DNA of 64,000 bases from Micavibrio aeruginosavorus ARL-13 (GTDB lineage Bacteria > Pseudomonadota > Alphaproteobacteria > Micavibrionales > Micavibrionaceae): positions 2,417,984 to 2,481,983 of the forward strand of contig NC_016026.1 of assembly GCF_000226315.1 (NCBI RefSeq), read 5' to 3'. Shown here piece after piece: positions 1-8,809 of this stretch. The notes under the pieces were generated by a model. It made no database searches, was not told where the DNA came from, and worked only from the letters and a program-made list of their open reading frames with translations. Every line of letters begins with the position of its first letter. The first letter of the stretch is position 1. A program made the position numbers and the translations under genes.

Positions 1-543
1 ATCCCCACAGACAACGCCGAACAGAATGCAGATGATGACTCACACCCGTTTGCTGAATCCATCGGGCTGCAACTGGGCACATGGTCGGTCACAGGGGAAC
101 ACACCACGCGCAGCGCATCCTTTGCCGCGTCATCCGGTGGCGGCGACGTCCAAACCCAAATGGGCCTTGTCCAATTGTCCTATGATTTTAACCTGGGCCC
201 GGATTCACGCGCCAAACCCTATGTCAGCGCCGGGGCCGGCGTTGCCACCCATGAAATATGGAAGGGGGGCATCAACACCAACGGGCTGGATGTCGATGAC
301 CGCGTTGTCACACCCGCATGGCAGGTGGGCGGGGGCATGAATTACCGCCTGACCGATCAGCTTTGGTTCAATGGGGATTACCGCTTTACCGGCACGCCGT
401 CGCTGCGTGATGATGGATATAATCTGGGTGGGAATGATCACCAGATGCGGATGGGCGTAACCTATGAAATGTCCGCCGACCGCATCGTGGCCAGAACGCC
501 GGGTGCGGCGGATCGTGCCCCGCCACCACCCTTTGCCGAGTAA
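1..543 (+). CDS. Outer-membrane beta-barrel protein, 3' part only
   Basis: The frame is open from base 1, so the gene starts before the window; 180 residues are visible. Alternating polar and hydrophobic strands with aromatic girdle residues (for example VQLSYDFNLG, KPYVSAGAGVATHE, LWFNGDYRFTG, HQMRMGVTYEM) are typical of small OmpA/OmpW-like barrels. The phrase PYVSAGAG is common in such porin-like surface antigens. Unlike classical barrels it does not end on a terminal Phe: about 20 residues rich in Ala and Pro follow the last strand. The function is probably structural or adhesive in the outer membrane. The exact family cannot be fixed without the N-terminus. Confidence 0.7.
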   Translation: MPTDNAEQNADDDSHPFAESIGLQLGTWSVTGEHTTRSASFAASSGGGDVQTQMGLVQLSYDFNLGPDSRAKPYVSAGAGVATHEIWKGGINTNGLDVDDRVVTPAWQVGGGMNYRLTDQLWFNGDYRFTGTPSLRDDGYNLGGNDHQMRMGVTYEMSADRIVARTPGAADRAPPPPFAE

Positions 544-894
544 TTACAGCGCAGCTTCGTCTTTTTCCCCGGTACGAATGCGCACCGTGTGGGACAGGTC
601 GTAGACGAAGATTTTTCCATCGCCGATACGGCCTGTATTCGCGGCCTTGGAAATCGCCTTGATCACCTTGTCTTCCAGGCCATCGGCAATCGCCACTTCG
701 ATTTTGACTTTGGACAGCAGGGTCGGGGCGGCTTCAGCCTTGGCCCCATCGGCAGATCCTTTGTCAGACTGGCCGCGCTGACGGCCATAGCCGCGCACTT
801 CGGTTACGGTCATGCCTTCGACACCTATGGCCAGCAGGGCTTCGCGCACATCGTCCAGTTTGAACGGTTTGATTACGGCCATCACCATCTTCAT
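544..894 (-). CDS. PII family nitrogen regulatory protein with an altered T-loop
   Basis: The 116-residue protein matches GlnB/GlnK almost end to end: IKPFKLDDVREAL near the N-terminus, VTEVRGYGRQRG before the T-loop, TGRIGDGKIFVYDL and a final RIRTGEKDEAAL. PII proteins bind ATP/ADP and 2-oxoglutarate and signal nitrogen status to GlnD, GlnE, NtrB or AmtB. The ATG at 894 is preceded by GAGGA at a good distance; longer in-frame starts lack this. The T-loop after GRQRG is unusual. The normal segment with the uridylylated Tyr51 is replaced by a slightly longer Ala/Gly/Lys-rich stretch with no tyrosine, so control by GlnD uridylylation looks impossible. No amtB or glnA lies next to it here. Confidence 0.93.
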   Translation of the reverse strand: MKMVMAVIKPFKLDDVREALLAIGVEGMTVTEVRGYGRQRGQSDKGSADGAKAEAAPTLLSKVKIEVAIADGLEDKVIKAISKAANTGRIGDGKIFVYDLSHTVRIRTGEKDEAAL

Positions 895-977
895 GACAAA
901 ATCCTCAACTTCCTTTAAAAGGGTACACAGTTTACGCCATCTGGGTTTGAGCATAGCAGAGAGCCAAAATCAATCCC

Positions 978-2276
978 ATGGCCCAGACACAGGAGCCACC
1001 CCCGATTATGCACAGCAATCAACGCCGCACTGCGAAAGGCCCAACCACAAACACCCACGACGTCATTATTATCGGCGGCGGGTTGGCGGGCGGAACACTG
1101 GCGGCCCTGCTTGGCACGCATGGCATCCATGTTGCCTGTATCGACCGGGATAACCCAAAGGCGACATTGGATGCCGGGTTTGATGGCCGCACCACCGCCA
1201 TTTCGTGGGGATCGCAAAAAATCCTGCGCGCGGCCGGTGTGTGGGACGCATTAGAACCACACGGATGCGCGATCCGCGACATTGAAATTCTGGATGGGGA
1301 CAGCCCGACCCTGTTGCATTTCGCCGCGGACGAAGTGGGCGGTGAAAGTTTCGGATGGATCATTGAAAACCGCTTGATCCGCTCCGCCTTGTTTGACCGC
1401 ATGGCCGCCTTGAAGACGGTCGATCACATTGCACCGGCGGGAGCGCTGTCCTTTGAACGCGATGACGATTCAATTTCCATCATTTTGGATGATGGCCGCA
1501 TGCTGAGCGCCGCTTTATTGATTGGTGCCGATGGGCGCGGATCAAAAACGCGCGAATGGATGGGCATCGAACAACGGTTCTGGGCCTATGACCAAACCGC
1601 AATTGTTTGCACCGCCCGTCACGAGGCTCCGCACAACCACATCGCCGTTGAACATTTCCGCAGTGAAGGCCCCTTCGCCATCCTGCCGATGCAGGATGAT
1701 GCGGATGGTACACACCGTTCCTCCATCGTCTGGACTGTGCATGGCAAAGACGTGAACGATATTTTGGCCTATTCACAGGATGTGTTTGATGCCGCGCTGA
1801 CCGCGCGCTTCCCGGACCGGTATGGATCGGTGCAACAGATGGGCAAGCGGTTTTCATTTCCCCTGACCCTGAACCATGCGCATGATTATATTGCGGACCG
1901 CATGGCGCTGGTCGCCGATGCGGGCCATGGCATTCATCCGATTGCGGGACAAGGGTTGAATTTAGGCCTGCGTGATATTGCGGTGCTGGCCGATTTGATC
2001 GTCGATGCGCACGCGGCCGGGGATGACATTGGACATGCCGATCTTCTGCAATCCTATCAACGGCAACGGCGCGCCGATAACATGGCCATGGCGGGAACGA
2101 CGGATACGCTGAACAAATTGTTTTCGAACCGGTCCCGCACATTGTCGCTGGCGCGCAAGATTGGATTGCGCGCTGTATCACGCATCAAGCCCGTCAAAAA
2201 TTTCTTTATGCATCAGGCCATGGGCGCGGCTGGATTGCTGCCCGATTTGATCCGGGATGCGCAACGGAAAATTTAA
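978..2276 (+). CDS. UbiH/UbiF/Coq6-type FAD-dependent ubiquinone biosynthesis hydroxylase
   Basis: This 432-residue flavoprotein monooxygenase would hydroxylate the ring of a polyprenyl-phenol intermediate in ubiquinone synthesis at the inner membrane. Visible motifs, in order, are the dinucleotide-binding IIIGGGLAGGTLAALLG near residue 35, the DG motif LLIGADGRGSKTRE near 187, and the late FAD-ribityl motif DAGHGIHPIAGQGLNLGLRD near 315. These give the UbiH/UbiF/UbiL family but not the ring position, so no gene symbol is given. The start is uncertain: the ATG at 978 has no clear Shine-Dalgarno, and an ATG at 1008 follows AGGAG at 991. It stands alone, divergent from the PII gene. Confidence 0.88.
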   Translation: MAQTQEPPPIMHSNQRRTAKGPTTNTHDVIIIGGGLAGGTLAALLGTHGIHVACIDRDNPKATLDAGFDGRTTAISWGSQKILRAAGVWDALEPHGCAIRDIEILDGDSPTLLHFAADEVGGESFGWIIENRLIRSALFDRMAALKTVDHIAPAGALSFERDDDSISIILDDGRMLSAALLIGADGRGSKTREWMGIEQRFWAYDQTAIVCTARHEAPHNHIAVEHFRSEGPFAILPMQDDADGTHRSSIVWTVHGKDVNDILAYSQDVFDAALTARFPDRYGSVQQMGKRFSFPLTLNHAHDYIADRMALVADAGHGIHPIAGQGLNLGLRDIAVLADLIVDAHAAGDDIGHADLLQSYQRQRRADNMAMAGTTDTLNKLFSNRSRTLSLARKIGLRAVSRIKPVKNFFMHQAMGAAGLLPDLIRDAQRKI

Positions 2277-2282
2277 AAGGCG

Positions 2283-3407
2283 TTAACCCAGCATCGGGTT
2301 CATGCCGGGTTGTGCGCCCGGTTGCGATTGGGGTTGCGGCTGGCGCTGTTGTTGTTGCAAGGCGGCGTCAACTTCGGCGCTGGCCCCCGGAATGCGGTGC
2401 GGATCAGCGGGTTCAACGCCGCCGGTTTTCGGATCAACGACCGCCAACTGCCCGGAAAATCCTGTGGCCGCCATGGCCTGGCCCGCAACGGACCCACCGG
2501 GCGCGTTCATCGACAGCATTTGTCCCGACGCCCCCATCATGCCCATCACGGCATTCATCAGCCCCATAACCAAATTCATGATGCCACCAGCCAGACCGGA
2601 CAGATCAAAATTTCCACCCTTGAACTGATCCATAAAGCCACCCAGCCCTTCGCTTAACTGGCTCATCATGCCTTGTCCCTGCATCGCCTGGTCCAGAATA
2701 TTCATGGCGTTGCCCGGGTTGGCCGCGATTTGATCCGCGACGGCGCCAACCGCGTCGGGATTTTGATCAATCATCGTATTCAATTTCACAAAAAACTGCG
2801 GATCCGATTCCGCCCGCTGGGCCAGTTGTTCCAGACCAGAACCATTATTCGCACCGCCCAACGCCGTAACGGCGGCCGAGAGGCGTTCATTATTTTCAAC
2901 ACGCTCAATAAATTCCGCGGCCCCGGGCATGGCCATCATGCGGGTCAACCCGCCGTCATCCTGTGACGCGGCAGCCATCGGAAAAACGCCCGTTGTGTTT
3001 GCGGCGCTGGCCACCACACCAACGGGGGAAACATCAGTGGCGGATTGGTCCGGCTTTGTGCCATCCAGTTTTGGTGCGGCGGGCGCATTCACCTTGGCAT
3101 TCAATTCAGCCACTTTTTGCGCCATCGTTGCAGGGTCTTGCATCATCCCCGGCACCGCATCCGCCAACAGGCCCGGATGATTGGTCGTCAGATTCTCAAT
3201 CTGAATCCGGAACGTTGGATTCTGCATGTTCGTTTCCAACGCCTGCACACCCGTCCGACCACCCGCGGAAAACGCATCGGACAAACGTTGATAGTCCGGT
3301 GCACGGTCCATGTTCTGATCCCATGCCGCATCAACCTTTTGCATCAAGCCATAGGTCTTGGGTGCAAAATTACTGAGGTAAAATTCCTGCGCTGAATCTA
3401 AACGCAT
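2283..3407 (-). CDS. Uncharacterised Met/Gly/Gln-rich protein at the distal end of the icm operon
   Basis: A 374-residue protein I do not recognise. Residues 1-110 look globular and helical. The middle is low complexity (Ala, Pro, Asp). Around residues 250-300 there is a run of Gly and Met with short hydrophobic stretches (GGIMNLVMGLMNAVMGMMG), and the C-terminus is Gln/Pro-rich. There is no signal peptide. The ATG at 3407 follows AAGGA with good spacing. It lies 21 bases behind the 124-residue gene, itself downstream of icmB on the same strand, so co-transcription with the secretion genes is likely. It could be a structural accessory, a regulator, or a substrate of the system; the sequence does not decide. 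Confidence 0.75.
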   Translation of the reverse strand: MRLDSAQEFYLSNFAPKTYGLMQKVDAAWDQNMDRAPDYQRLSDAFSAGGRTGVQALETNMQNPTFRIQIENLTTNHPGLLADAVPGMMQDPATMAQKVAELNAKVNAPAAPKLDGTKPDQSATDVSPVGVVASAANTTGVFPMAAASQDDGGLTRMMAMPGAAEFIERVENNERLSAAVTALGGANNGSGLEQLAQRAESDPQFFVKLNTMIDQNPDAVGAVADQIAANPGNAMNILDQAMQGQGMMSQLSEGLGGFMDQFKGGNFDLSGLAGGIMNLVMGLMNAVMGMMGASGQMLSMNAPGGSVAGQAMAATGFSGQLAVVDPKTGGVEPADPHRIPGASAEVDAALQQQQRQPQPQSQPGAQPGMNPMLG

Positions 3408-3428
3408 GGCGTGGTCCTTCTTCCCTTA

Positions 3429-3803
3429 TCAGGAATGATAAATTCCGGTTTCGCGTACCATCAAAGGTAAAACGCCGACATCGGCGACCTGACGGTTTTT
3501 CATGTACACAGTGTGAATTTCCCGCGCTTTCAACAAATGCTTGCGAAAGGGCTTGTGAATGGGCATACCCAGATCGTGCAGGCGGCCCGATTGTGACATC
3601 AAAACCAGCGTTGCCGCATCCGCATCATATTCGGCCCACATCATGACATCGCCAAAGGGCTTGTCATGCGCGATCCAGACTTTCTGATTTTCATTGATCA
3701 TCAGCGCAACGTCCATGCGTTGCGCCAGCGGCAAATCCATCGGTGAATCCGCAGACACCGCGCGCGGCGCAAAAATATCGTCGAAGGATGTGGTCTGGCT
3801 CAT
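3429..3803 (-). CDS. Uncharacterised 124-residue protein in the icm operon
   Basis: A small soluble protein without signal peptide, membrane segment or recognised motif. It begins MSQTTSFDDIFAPRAVS and has a mixed alpha/beta-looking core (KVWIAHDKPFGDVMMWAEYD, TLVLMSQSGRLHDLG). It ends in a basic stretch (HKPFRKHLLKARE) followed by a short hydrophobic strand region. It reads in the same direction as icmB and its neighbours, with 118 bases to the gene before it and 21 to the one after. Location suggests a cytoplasmic accessory of the Dot/Icm apparatus; a chaperone role is possible but not supported by any motif. Confidence 0.7.
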   Translation of the reverse strand: MSQTTSFDDIFAPRAVSADSPMDLPLAQRMDVALMINENQKVWIAHDKPFGDVMMWAEYDADAATLVLMSQSGRLHDLGMPIHKPFRKHLLKAREIHTVYMKNRQVADVGVLPLMVRETGIYHS

Positions 3804-3921
3804 CGTTATCCGCCCCTTGGGAAAATGGGGCTTTTCCGCCCCTTTTTATCACCTTCAAAATACAGAAAAGGTGTTAAAAAACCCTTAGAAAGACGGATTT
3901 TCTTTTATTTTGAAGGGGTTG
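3804..3921. other. AT-rich spacer inside the icm operon
   Basis: A short non-coding gap with runs of A and T (3840-3915) between two same-strand genes. No strong stem-loop with a U-tract is visible, so it may hold a weak internal promoter for the last two genes; nothing firmer can be said. Confidence 0.3.
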
Positions 3922-4398
3922 TTATTTTTTCGGGTCCTTCAGACCTTCCAGACCGTCCGAAAACGGCAAAGGCAGGACGAGGGATGGCGGATTGGCATTG
4001 ATGGCCGGAATCGACAGGTTGAAACGGTTCAGCTCGACCTCTGGGACAGGCATGCCGTTGAATCGCGCCTCGGCCAGGGCCAATCCCACCTGCGGGTCGG
4101 GGCGGAACACGCAATCCAGCATACCTCTTGTATGATTGCCGAACGGATTCACTTCGGTGTAGTGCAGACGAATCAACGGTTCGCGAATTTCAACTTGGTT
4201 GATGCTCAACTCATGCGGATAGGACACGCGTTGTTCCAGAAAAACCCGGCACAGGCCAAAGGCGGGCGGCCCCTTCAGCGGCTGGAACCCCAGCCACATG
4301 ATAAAGACAAAGAATGCAAAGCCGGCATAAGCGGCCATTTTCTTGCCGCTGATTTTCTTCTTCGGTTTTTTTTCAATGCCCGTGCCGGATTGTGCCAT
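3922..4398 (-). CDS. Uncharacterised single-pass membrane protein coupled to icmB
   Basis: This 158-residue protein has a lysine-rich cytoplasmic start (KKPKKKISGKK), one transmembrane helix at about residues 21-38 (AAYAGFAFFVFIMWLGF), and a periplasmic domain of about 115 residues. Two cysteines in that domain (GLCRVF, MLDCVF) could form a disulfide. Its ATG overlaps the icmB stop codon (TAATG), a sign of translational coupling, so it very probably acts with the IcmB ATPase. It does not resemble IcmF, DotU or IcmM/DotJ as I know them. It is probably a lineage-specific inner-membrane component of the secretion complex. Confidence 0.8.
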   Translation of the reverse strand: MAQSGTGIEKKPKKKISGKKMAAYAGFAFFVFIMWLGFQPLKGPPAFGLCRVFLEQRVSYPHELSINQVEIREPLIRLHYTEVNPFGNHTRGMLDCVFRPDPQVGLALAEARFNGMPVPEVELNRFNLSIPAINANPPSLVLPLPFSDGLEGLKDPKK

Positions 4399-7388
4399 TA
4401 CGTATTCACTTCGGATTTATCCAGTTTTTGCTTACCGGCGGCGACCAGTTCCTCGACGATTTCCTCCATCACGGCGGACATCAGGGCGGATTTAGCCTCA
4501 CCTTTATCGGCGCGCATCATCACGCGGCGCTTGATTTCACTGCGTGCGCTGCCGCCGGGGAAGTTGGCGGCCAGCATTTGCCGTGCCCGGCCAGCGCCAA
4601 GGCGCGTATACAAACGGTTCCGGATCACCACGTCCTCTGCCGAGGTCGACAAGGCCCACAATTCTACCGGACCGAGCGTGTTGATCAGATGCTGTTCATA
4701 GCGCCCTTCGTTCGTGCCCAGAACGAACAGGGCCGGAGCCCCGCCCGCGCGCGGACCCGTCAACTTAAAGCGAATAATATTCTTCGCCGTATCCGACAGG
4801 CCGAAGCGATCACGAATATTATCAACCGCCGTTTCAGAAATGGCCGCACCCAGAACCCACACGCCGGTGGCCAGATCGATCATGTCGTCATCAAAGTCGT
4901 CCAGCAATTGCGACGCCAGTACGATCTGCACACCGCGTTTACGACCTTCGCGCACGTCACGGATCACCTGTCCACGCACGGCGGAGGAACTGGACGTCCG
5001 GTGGAATTCGTCATAGCACAGCCGTTTCGGCGTTTCGGCCAGATCCTGCAATTTTTGTTCGTGATACAGGCGATATTTTTCCGGGATGAATTGCAGAGAA
5101 TCCATGCCCATCCACCAGCTGCGCACCAACACGTGACGCGCCAGCATGTACATGATGGAGGTCTGGCGATCGGCCGTTTCATCACCCTGCGGGCACACAT
5201 CCATCAGGTCGAGCGAGCAGACGCGTGTGTTACTGATATCAAACTGAGTCACCGATGATAAAATCGGATATTCGCGCGTGGCGGAGGTAATCATCCGTTC
5301 AAACGCGTTGATCACGGTTTCCGAACTGAACCCCACGGATGTTTCTTCCAGCAGGGATCGGATTTGCGGGCGGCGGGACGCCGTGATCGCATCGGACAGG
5401 GTCGGAACGGCGTGACGCTGGGCCAGCGCGGCAATGTGGTATTGGCCGATATCAAACATCTTATCGACCACATCCCACCAATACGGATCGGCGGGCAGAT
5501 GGATGTTGTACTTCTGGATCGCGTCATCGACTTCGTTATCCAGACGCGGCAGATAGGGGCGCGGTTCGGCATTCGCCGCGACATCATCGCGCCAGCGATA
5601 CATTTCATCGACCACCATACCGGCCAATTGCTGAATCCCGTCATAGGGCTTTTCATGGCCCGGCGGCGTACACAGCAGGGTCAGCAATTCGACCAGATAG
5701 CTGCGCTCATCCATCAACGGCTGGCGGCAACCCAACTGGGTGTCAAACGGGTTGACCGCATATTGGTGCGCCATTTGCAGACGGTAATAGGCCGCTTCGT
5801 GCGCGCGGTTGGGTGGCAGAGCTTCCTTCACCAGCGAGATCAGACCGGATGACGACGGACCAATATCGATAACCGCAACATAAGGCAGTTTCGACAGACC
5901 CGGCGACAAGCAAGTGCCCAGGTTCAGCGTGTTGACCAGAACCGATTTACCCGCACCCGGCTGGGCGAAAATCAGATCGAACCAGGTGGTGGTCAGGTTT
6001 GTACCCGTTTGATACGGCCACGCCTTACCATCCGGCGTGCGGAACAGCATCGCACCAAATTCAAACGGGCTGGACGGGCGTTGCCATGGCAGCAATTTCA
6101 TCACTTCGCGCATCGGCGCAACGGCCGGCGGTGCCGTACCGGCACAATGAATCCCCATAGCGGATGACATTACGCAATCCAGCGGATCGCCGGAAAATTC
6201 ACTGACCTGACAATAGCCCCAGGATTCAACCGCCTGCACCAGCGTGGACAACCGATCCTGCACCAGATCCATCCGGTCCCGCGGCGCCCAGGTGGCAAAG
6301 GAGACACGCAAACGCACAACCGGTTCGTTGCGCGACATCGCCTCTAGTCCCTCGAGGGAGTATTTGATTTGCTTGTTCAGCGCATTGGTTACACCCAGAA
6401 TGGTCGCCGCAAACGCGCGGAACGCCATCGCCTGTGCGCCACCCCCTTCGATCAAGAACGAAATGCGGTACGGAATCCCCGCATCGAACAGGCGGTTCAG
6501 CAACATCGGGAACGGGCTGGCTTCCATCGGGCCCAGCGTCATATCCGCCCCGGCCCACAGACTGTCGCCCATCTGCACGACGGATTCGTTGACAATCCGT
6601 GCATCACCCACCGCCAATTGCTGACGCAACGGGGGCCAAATCACATCGGACATATCCGCACTGCTCAGCGGCGCGCGCGGGGCGATTGGATCGCCGGGCA
6701 AACTGGCCCGCCATTTTTCATTGGCCTTGTCCGGATATAAATTGTCACGCACAGCGCGCAGGGCGTCATGCACCTCGAGCAACGTGCTCTTGATTCCCAA
6801 TTCATCCAATGCGGATAAAATGGATGTCACATAACTTTTGTGACGGTTGCGCAAGGCATCCAGCGCAGCGAGCGGATTCTGGCCATAGCCCGCATTGATC
6901 CAGACTTTTTCCTTGGACTCTTTGCCCGCGCGTTCCATCTCCGTTTTGCTGAGCACGCTCGGGCGCGTCCACAAAACGAAATAGCATTCTTCATACGACA
7001 GATAGCGCGACATATGGCGCACGCGCTCATCAAACAGATCGTTCAAATCCAGATCGCTCGCCTCCGCCGTTTGACGGCTGGGGCGAATTTGGCGGTTGAG
7101 GTAAGGCACAACCCGGTCCGGATCGCGCACAAAGAAAACTTGTAATGCTTGGCCAGCGCGATCAAATCGCGCGCCGATTTTAATGGTCGCGGCATCGACC
7201 AGGAATTTATATTCCTCATCACCAATGACCTGACGGCTGCCATCCACCTTGACCACGGAAATCAGGGAGCCGTCTTCGGCCACCAGCGTGTATTCATCAT
7301 CCGCCGTTTCCAGGCGAATGAAACTTTCAACTGATTTGCGCAGTGCCACCTGAAACGGCATCAGCAATTTTTGTAAATATGAAGCCAT
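4398..7388 (-). CDS. icmB: Type IVB secretion ATPase IcmB/DotO
   Basis: A protein of 996 residues, about the length of Legionella DotO (IcmB), the VirB4-class ATPase that forms the cytoplasmic base of the Dot/Icm channel. Walker A is at about residue 475 (FAQPGAGKSVLVNTL) and Walker B at about 790 (KRLCYDEFHRTS), followed by an Arg-rich sensor region (REGRKRGVQIVLASQ). The N-terminal 400 residues are the family-specific part. I chose the ATG at 7388 (MASYLQKLLMPF); an upstream in-frame extension of 53 residues is hydrophobic and looks spurious. No good ribosome-binding site is visible before 7388. Position downstream of icmJ matches Legionella. Confidence 0.95.
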   Translation of the reverse strand: MASYLQKLLMPFQVALRKSVESFIRLETADDEYTLVAEDGSLISVVKVDGSRQVIGDEEYKFLVDAATIKIGARFDRAGQALQVFFVRDPDRVVPYLNRQIRPSRQTAEASDLDLNDLFDERVRHMSRYLSYEECYFVLWTRPSVLSKTEMERAGKESKEKVWINAGYGQNPLAALDALRNRHKSYVTSILSALDELGIKSTLLEVHDALRAVRDNLYPDKANEKWRASLPGDPIAPRAPLSSADMSDVIWPPLRQQLAVGDARIVNESVVQMGDSLWAGADMTLGPMEASPFPMLLNRLFDAGIPYRISFLIEGGGAQAMAFRAFAATILGVTNALNKQIKYSLEGLEAMSRNEPVVRLRVSFATWAPRDRMDLVQDRLSTLVQAVESWGYCQVSEFSGDPLDCVMSSAMGIHCAGTAPPAVAPMREVMKLLPWQRPSSPFEFGAMLFRTPDGKAWPYQTGTNLTTTWFDLIFAQPGAGKSVLVNTLNLGTCLSPGLSKLPYVAVIDIGPSSSGLISLVKEALPPNRAHEAAYYRLQMAHQYAVNPFDTQLGCRQPLMDERSYLVELLTLLCTPPGHEKPYDGIQQLAGMVVDEMYRWRDDVAANAEPRPYLPRLDNEVDDAIQKYNIHLPADPYWWDVVDKMFDIGQYHIAALAQRHAVPTLSDAITASRRPQIRSLLEETSVGFSSETVINAFERMITSATREYPILSSVTQFDISNTRVCSLDLMDVCPQGDETADRQTSIMYMLARHVLVRSWWMGMDSLQFIPEKYRLYHEQKLQDLAETPKRLCYDEFHRTSSSSAVRGQVIRDVREGRKRGVQIVLASQLLDDFDDDMIDLATGVWVLGAAISETAVDNIRDRFGLSDTAKNIIRFKLTGPRAGGAPALFVLGTNEGRYEQHLINTLGPVELWALSTSAEDVVIRNRLYTRLGAGRARQMLAANFPGGSARSEIKRRVMMRADKGEAKSALMSAVMEEIVEELVAAGKQKLDKSEVNT

Positions 7389-7602
7389 TGATACAAACGT
7401 ATGTGTTGTGAAGCCCGGGAGCTGGGCAAGGCTGGTCCGCCCCGAATATGGGACACCATTATTTATACTGGATTTACGCCGCAGCCCAAAGCGCAGAAAT
7501 ACAAAAGTGTGAAATAGAAAAATCCGAAGGCCCACCGGCCAGCACATAAAGAAAGGGCACGATCAAACCCGCGCCCCAATTCTTTTTCCGGAACATTCCC
7601 GA

Positions 7603-8301
7603 TTATGCTGCGGTGCGTATGTCCGCCAGCAAAGATGGCCATTGCGCCGGCAACCGCCCGGCAAACGGCCCGTCTTTCGACCGCCAATACGCCAGAATTT
7701 GCGGGAACTGGTTAAATTCCAGATCCGCTTCCTTGATAATCCGGCGGTCCAACGGGAACAGACGTACACCATCCAGTTTGGAGGCGCGCCCCTGATAATG
7801 GCGTTCGGTCAGATAATCCTTCATCACCTGCGCCAGAATGTAGGGATCATCGGTACCCAAACGGGCGCGCACATCTTCGCGCCGCTGCATAATCACGTCC
7901 AGCGCCTGGCGCGCGGCATTGGCCACGCCGCCCTGTGAAATACGCGCCACATAAATCGCCCGCGCCATATGGTGCAAGGCCGCCTGATCAATTTCCGGCA
8001 ACCAGATAAGAACACCGGACCGCATGTCCGAGACCCGCTCCAGATCGAAACACTGGGCGCAGAAAATGCAGGCCGTCGTCAATTTGTCCGGATGTGCGTC
8101 ACCAGGCGCCGCGTTTGTTCCCGGCACCGGAATCACATCCTGATATTTCATGGATTGAAAGCCACAGAACTGACACGTGTGCTGATCCCGCTCAAGCACG
8201 CGCGCTTTCACCTCGGGCGAAGCTTCTGTGTGTTTGAAAGAACTGCGTGGCCCATTGGCACGAACAATTCCCAATGTGATGGATTGCAACTGATTACCCA
8301 A
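7603..8301 (-). CDS. icmJ: Type IVB secretion protein IcmJ/DotN, zinc-binding HNH-like fold
   Basis: In Legionella IcmJ (DotN) belongs to the coupling complex with DotL and DotM. This protein of 232 residues has the expected zinc cysteines: HTCQFCGF at about residue 46 and CIFCAQC at about 78. The rest is helical, with RRIIKEADLEFNQFPQILAYW near the end. The family has an HNH-nuclease-like fold but no nuclease activity is implied. The start is unusual: the best candidate is a TTG at 8301 preceded by AGAAGG; there is no ATG before the first cysteine pair. It sits between icmD and icmB, as in Legionella. Confidence 0.9.
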   Translation of the reverse strand: MGNQLQSITLGIVRANGPRSSFKHTEASPEVKARVLERDQHTCQFCGFQSMKYQDVIPVPGTNAAPGDAHPDKLTTACIFCAQCFDLERVSDMRSGVLIWLPEIDQAALHHMARAIYVARISQGGVANAARQALDVIMQRREDVRARLGTDDPYILAQVMKDYLTERHYQGRASKLDGVRLFPLDRRIIKEADLEFNQFPQILAYWRSKDGPFAGRLPAQWPSLLADIRTAA

Positions 8302-8323
8302 GTTCGATCAGCCTTCTAAAAGA

Positions 8324-8360
8324 AATCAGGCCCGGACGGAGTTGTCCGCCGGGCCTGATT
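8324..8360 (-). terminator. Stem-loop between icmD and icmJ
   Basis: A 12-bp perfect stem (AATCAGGCCCGG paired with CCGGGCCTGATT) with a smaller inner stem. On the minus strand it is followed by a U-rich run (TTTCTTTT). It could be a partial terminator that makes icmD more abundant than icmJ and icmB, a common arrangement where a small subunit is needed in excess. Confidence 0.65.
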
Positions 8361-8373
8361 GAAACAAGACAGA

Positions 8374-8772
8374 TTAGTTAACGCCCATCGAAATTGCGTT
8401 CAGCGTTGCTGCAGACGTGGCGGTACCATCAGCACCCACCGTGTTCAGCATCGCATCATAGACGATCGGCAGGGCAAACAGACCACCACCAGCAGCCAGA
8501 CGAATTGCACCGTCTTTCAGGGCAACCTGACCCGGGTTTTCAACGTGGTCTTTAATCTTCAGAATACCCAGCACGCCCAGCAAAATACCGAACATATAGG
8601 CAATACCAGACAGCAGACCAGGCAAGTCTGCAATAGACTCGACAATGTTTTCAGCAATCGCGCTGAAGTTACTGCCAGCGCCGCCAGCATGTGCTTCGCC
8701 TGCACCAGCCAGCACCAGAACAGCCATCAATGCTGCCAGTTGGATCGTCTTTTTAGAGCTCAGTGTAATCAT
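8374..8772 (-). CDS. icmD: Type IVB secretion membrane protein IcmD/DotP
   Basis: A 132-residue inner-membrane protein, the same length as Legionella IcmD. A signal-like first hydrophobic segment ends in AHA near residue 28. Two further hydrophobic helices (GLLSGIAYMFGILLGVLGIL and LAAGGGLFALPIVYDAML) flank a charged KIKDHVENP loop. This helix-loop-helix is repeated in the neighbouring IcmC-like protein, so the two are related. A strong AGGAGG lies 7 bases before the ATG, the best ribosome site in the cluster, suggesting high expression. Confidence 0.9.
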   Translation of the reverse strand: MITLSSKKTIQLAALMAVLVLAGAGEAHAGGAGSNFSAIAENIVESIADLPGLLSGIAYMFGILLGVLGILKIKDHVENPGQVALKDGAIRLAAGGGLFALPIVYDAMLNTVGADGTATSAATLNAISMGVN

Positions 8773-8809
8773 GGTTTAGTCCTCCTCTTACCGTTTTTTA
8801 CGACTGCTT

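Noticed and set aside
895..977. GG...GC pattern upstream of the PII gene, like a sigma-54 promoter
   Set aside because: The distance between GG and GC is 11 bases, not 10, and the rest of the consensus is poor.
7389..7547. 53-residue N-terminal extension of IcmB
   Set aside because: Cys/Phe-rich random-looking text, no ribosome site; family starts near MASYLQKLL.
7603..8301. HNH-like protein as a homing endonuclease or intron
   Set aside because: Place between icmD and icmB and the whole length fit IcmJ/DotN, which is known to have this zinc fold.
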